This document shows positions 63,614 through 64,000 of a stretch of 64,000 nt of DNA, piece by piece. The stretch is from Bifidobacterium sp. ESL0784. Its GTDB lineage: Bacteria > Actinomycetota > Actinomycetes > Actinomycetales > Bifidobacteriaceae. Numbering within the stretch: position 1 is the first letter of the stretch; each line of letters begins with the position of its first letter. Under the pieces are notes generated by a model, which was not told the origin of the DNA, made no database searches, and saw only the letters and a program-made list of their open reading frames with translations. Position numbers and translations under genes: made by a program. Location: positions 1-64,000 of the forward strand of contig NZ_JAQTHV010000003.1 of the NCBI RefSeq assembly GCF_029433295.1, in the 5' to 3' direction.

Positions 63614-64000
63614 ATGGCAGCAAATCGCATCAATATAGGACAAAGCGACCTCAAGGTCTTTCCGCTGGTACTGGGAGGCAACACCTTCGGCTGGACCAGT
63701 GACGACAAGACCAGCGACGCCGTGCTCGACAAGTACGTTGAGGCAGGCGGCAATTTTGTGGACACCGCTGATGTCTATTCTGCCTGGGTCCCAGGCCATT
63801 CCGGAGGTGAATCGGAAATCGTGCTCGGCCGCTGGCTCGCCACGCACAAGAACCGCGACAATATGGTCATCGCCACCAAGGTGAGCGAACACCCGCAATA
63901 TCAAGGACTCTCGGCCAAGAATATCGCCGCGGCCGCCGACGAATCGTTGCTGCGTTTGGGAACCGATTATATCGACCTCTACTACGCACATTTCGATCAT
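63614..64000 (+). CDS. Aldo/keto reductase, partial (cut by window end)
   Basis: The first 129 codons of an NADPH-dependent aldo/keto reductase run off the right edge. GQSDLKVFPLVLGGNTFGW, FVDTADVYSAW with the catalytic Asp and Tyr, and MVIATKVSEH are characteristic. The final residues include IDLYYAHFDH with the conserved His. The ribosome binding site GAAAGGA lies 10 bases upstream. Family class (aryl-alcohol type, YajO-like) is likely but not certain. Confidence 0.9.
   Translation, partial: MAANRINIGQSDLKVFPLVLGGNTFGWTSDDKTSDAVLDKYVEAGGNFVDTADVYSAWVPGHSGGESEIVLGRWLATHKNRDNMVIATKVSEHPQYQGLSAKNIAAAADESLLRLGTDYIDLYYAHFDH

Overview
The window is a 64 kb piece of an actinobacterial chromosome, almost certainly from the genus Bifidobacterium or a close relative in Bifidobacteriaceae. 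The evidence is moderately high GC, a eukaryotic-type UDP-glucose pyrophosphorylase, RbpA, a fused PafBC, the FtsR-GarA-DUF881-Sbp-PgsA block, a minimal NADP isocitrate dehydrogenase, and the gene order rpsB-tsf-pyrH-frr-cdsA-rlmN-hisF-hisI-lgt-rpe-hisE-hisG. I cannot name the species. Almost everything is core chromosome. There is no phage, integrase, insertion sequence or CRISPR array.

Left part, 1-9.4 kb, plus strand. An AT-rich accessory edge carries one unknown membrane protein and a tRNA-3'-end-like relic. UDP-glucose pyrophosphorylase follows. Then comes a DNA-damage and transcription block: pafBC, a small single-pass membrane protein, helicase helY and rbpA. The small protein sits where mycobacteria keep tatA. 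A cluster of dyad repeats lies between this block and the next.

9.4-27.9 kb, minus strand. One long run of genes reads from translation and division (rpsB, tsf, pyrH, frr) through phospholipid and lipoprotein synthesis (cdsA, lgt, pgsA) and histidine synthesis (hisF, hisI, hisE, hisG) to the envelope and regulatory cluster DUF881-sbp-DUF881-garA-ftsR. Peptide deformylase, an acyl-CoA synthetase and a DUF6459/Rv3235-like protein lie upstream of rpsB.

28-36.5 kb is mixed in strand: a GuaB3-type IMPDH relative, icd, a sugar-binding-like lipoprotein, an M23 peptidase, DNA glycosylase tag and a membrane acyltransferase with an SGNH-like tail.

36.5-52.5 kb, minus strand: tRNA-Asn, the t6A/acetylation genes tsaD-rimI-tsaB-tsaE, holA, and the DNA-uptake genes comEC-comEA. 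A BceAB-like ABC transporter follows with its own NarL-type two-component system, and leuS ends the stretch.

52.7-61.8 kb, minus strand: an orphan amino-acid-binding lipoprotein, CorA, a histidine phosphatase, a YdcF protein, an S10 carboxypeptidase, tRNA-Ala, a low-complexity surface protein and an EamA exporter. The last 2 kb, plus strand, hold a PPOX-fold protein, a SRAP (HMCES/YedK) protein and the start of an aldo/keto reductase.

The points most worth following are these: (1) the ABC/two-component locus with palindromic candidate operators; (2) a matching pair of about 45-bp elements in front of tag and comEA, one holding a perfect DnaA box; (3) the tatA-slot membrane protein; (4) the 9.13-9.35 kb dyad-repeat cluster; (5) a ComEC without its nuclease domain; and (6) several genes whose -10 box sits exactly 7 bases before the start codon, as expected for leaderless mRNAs.
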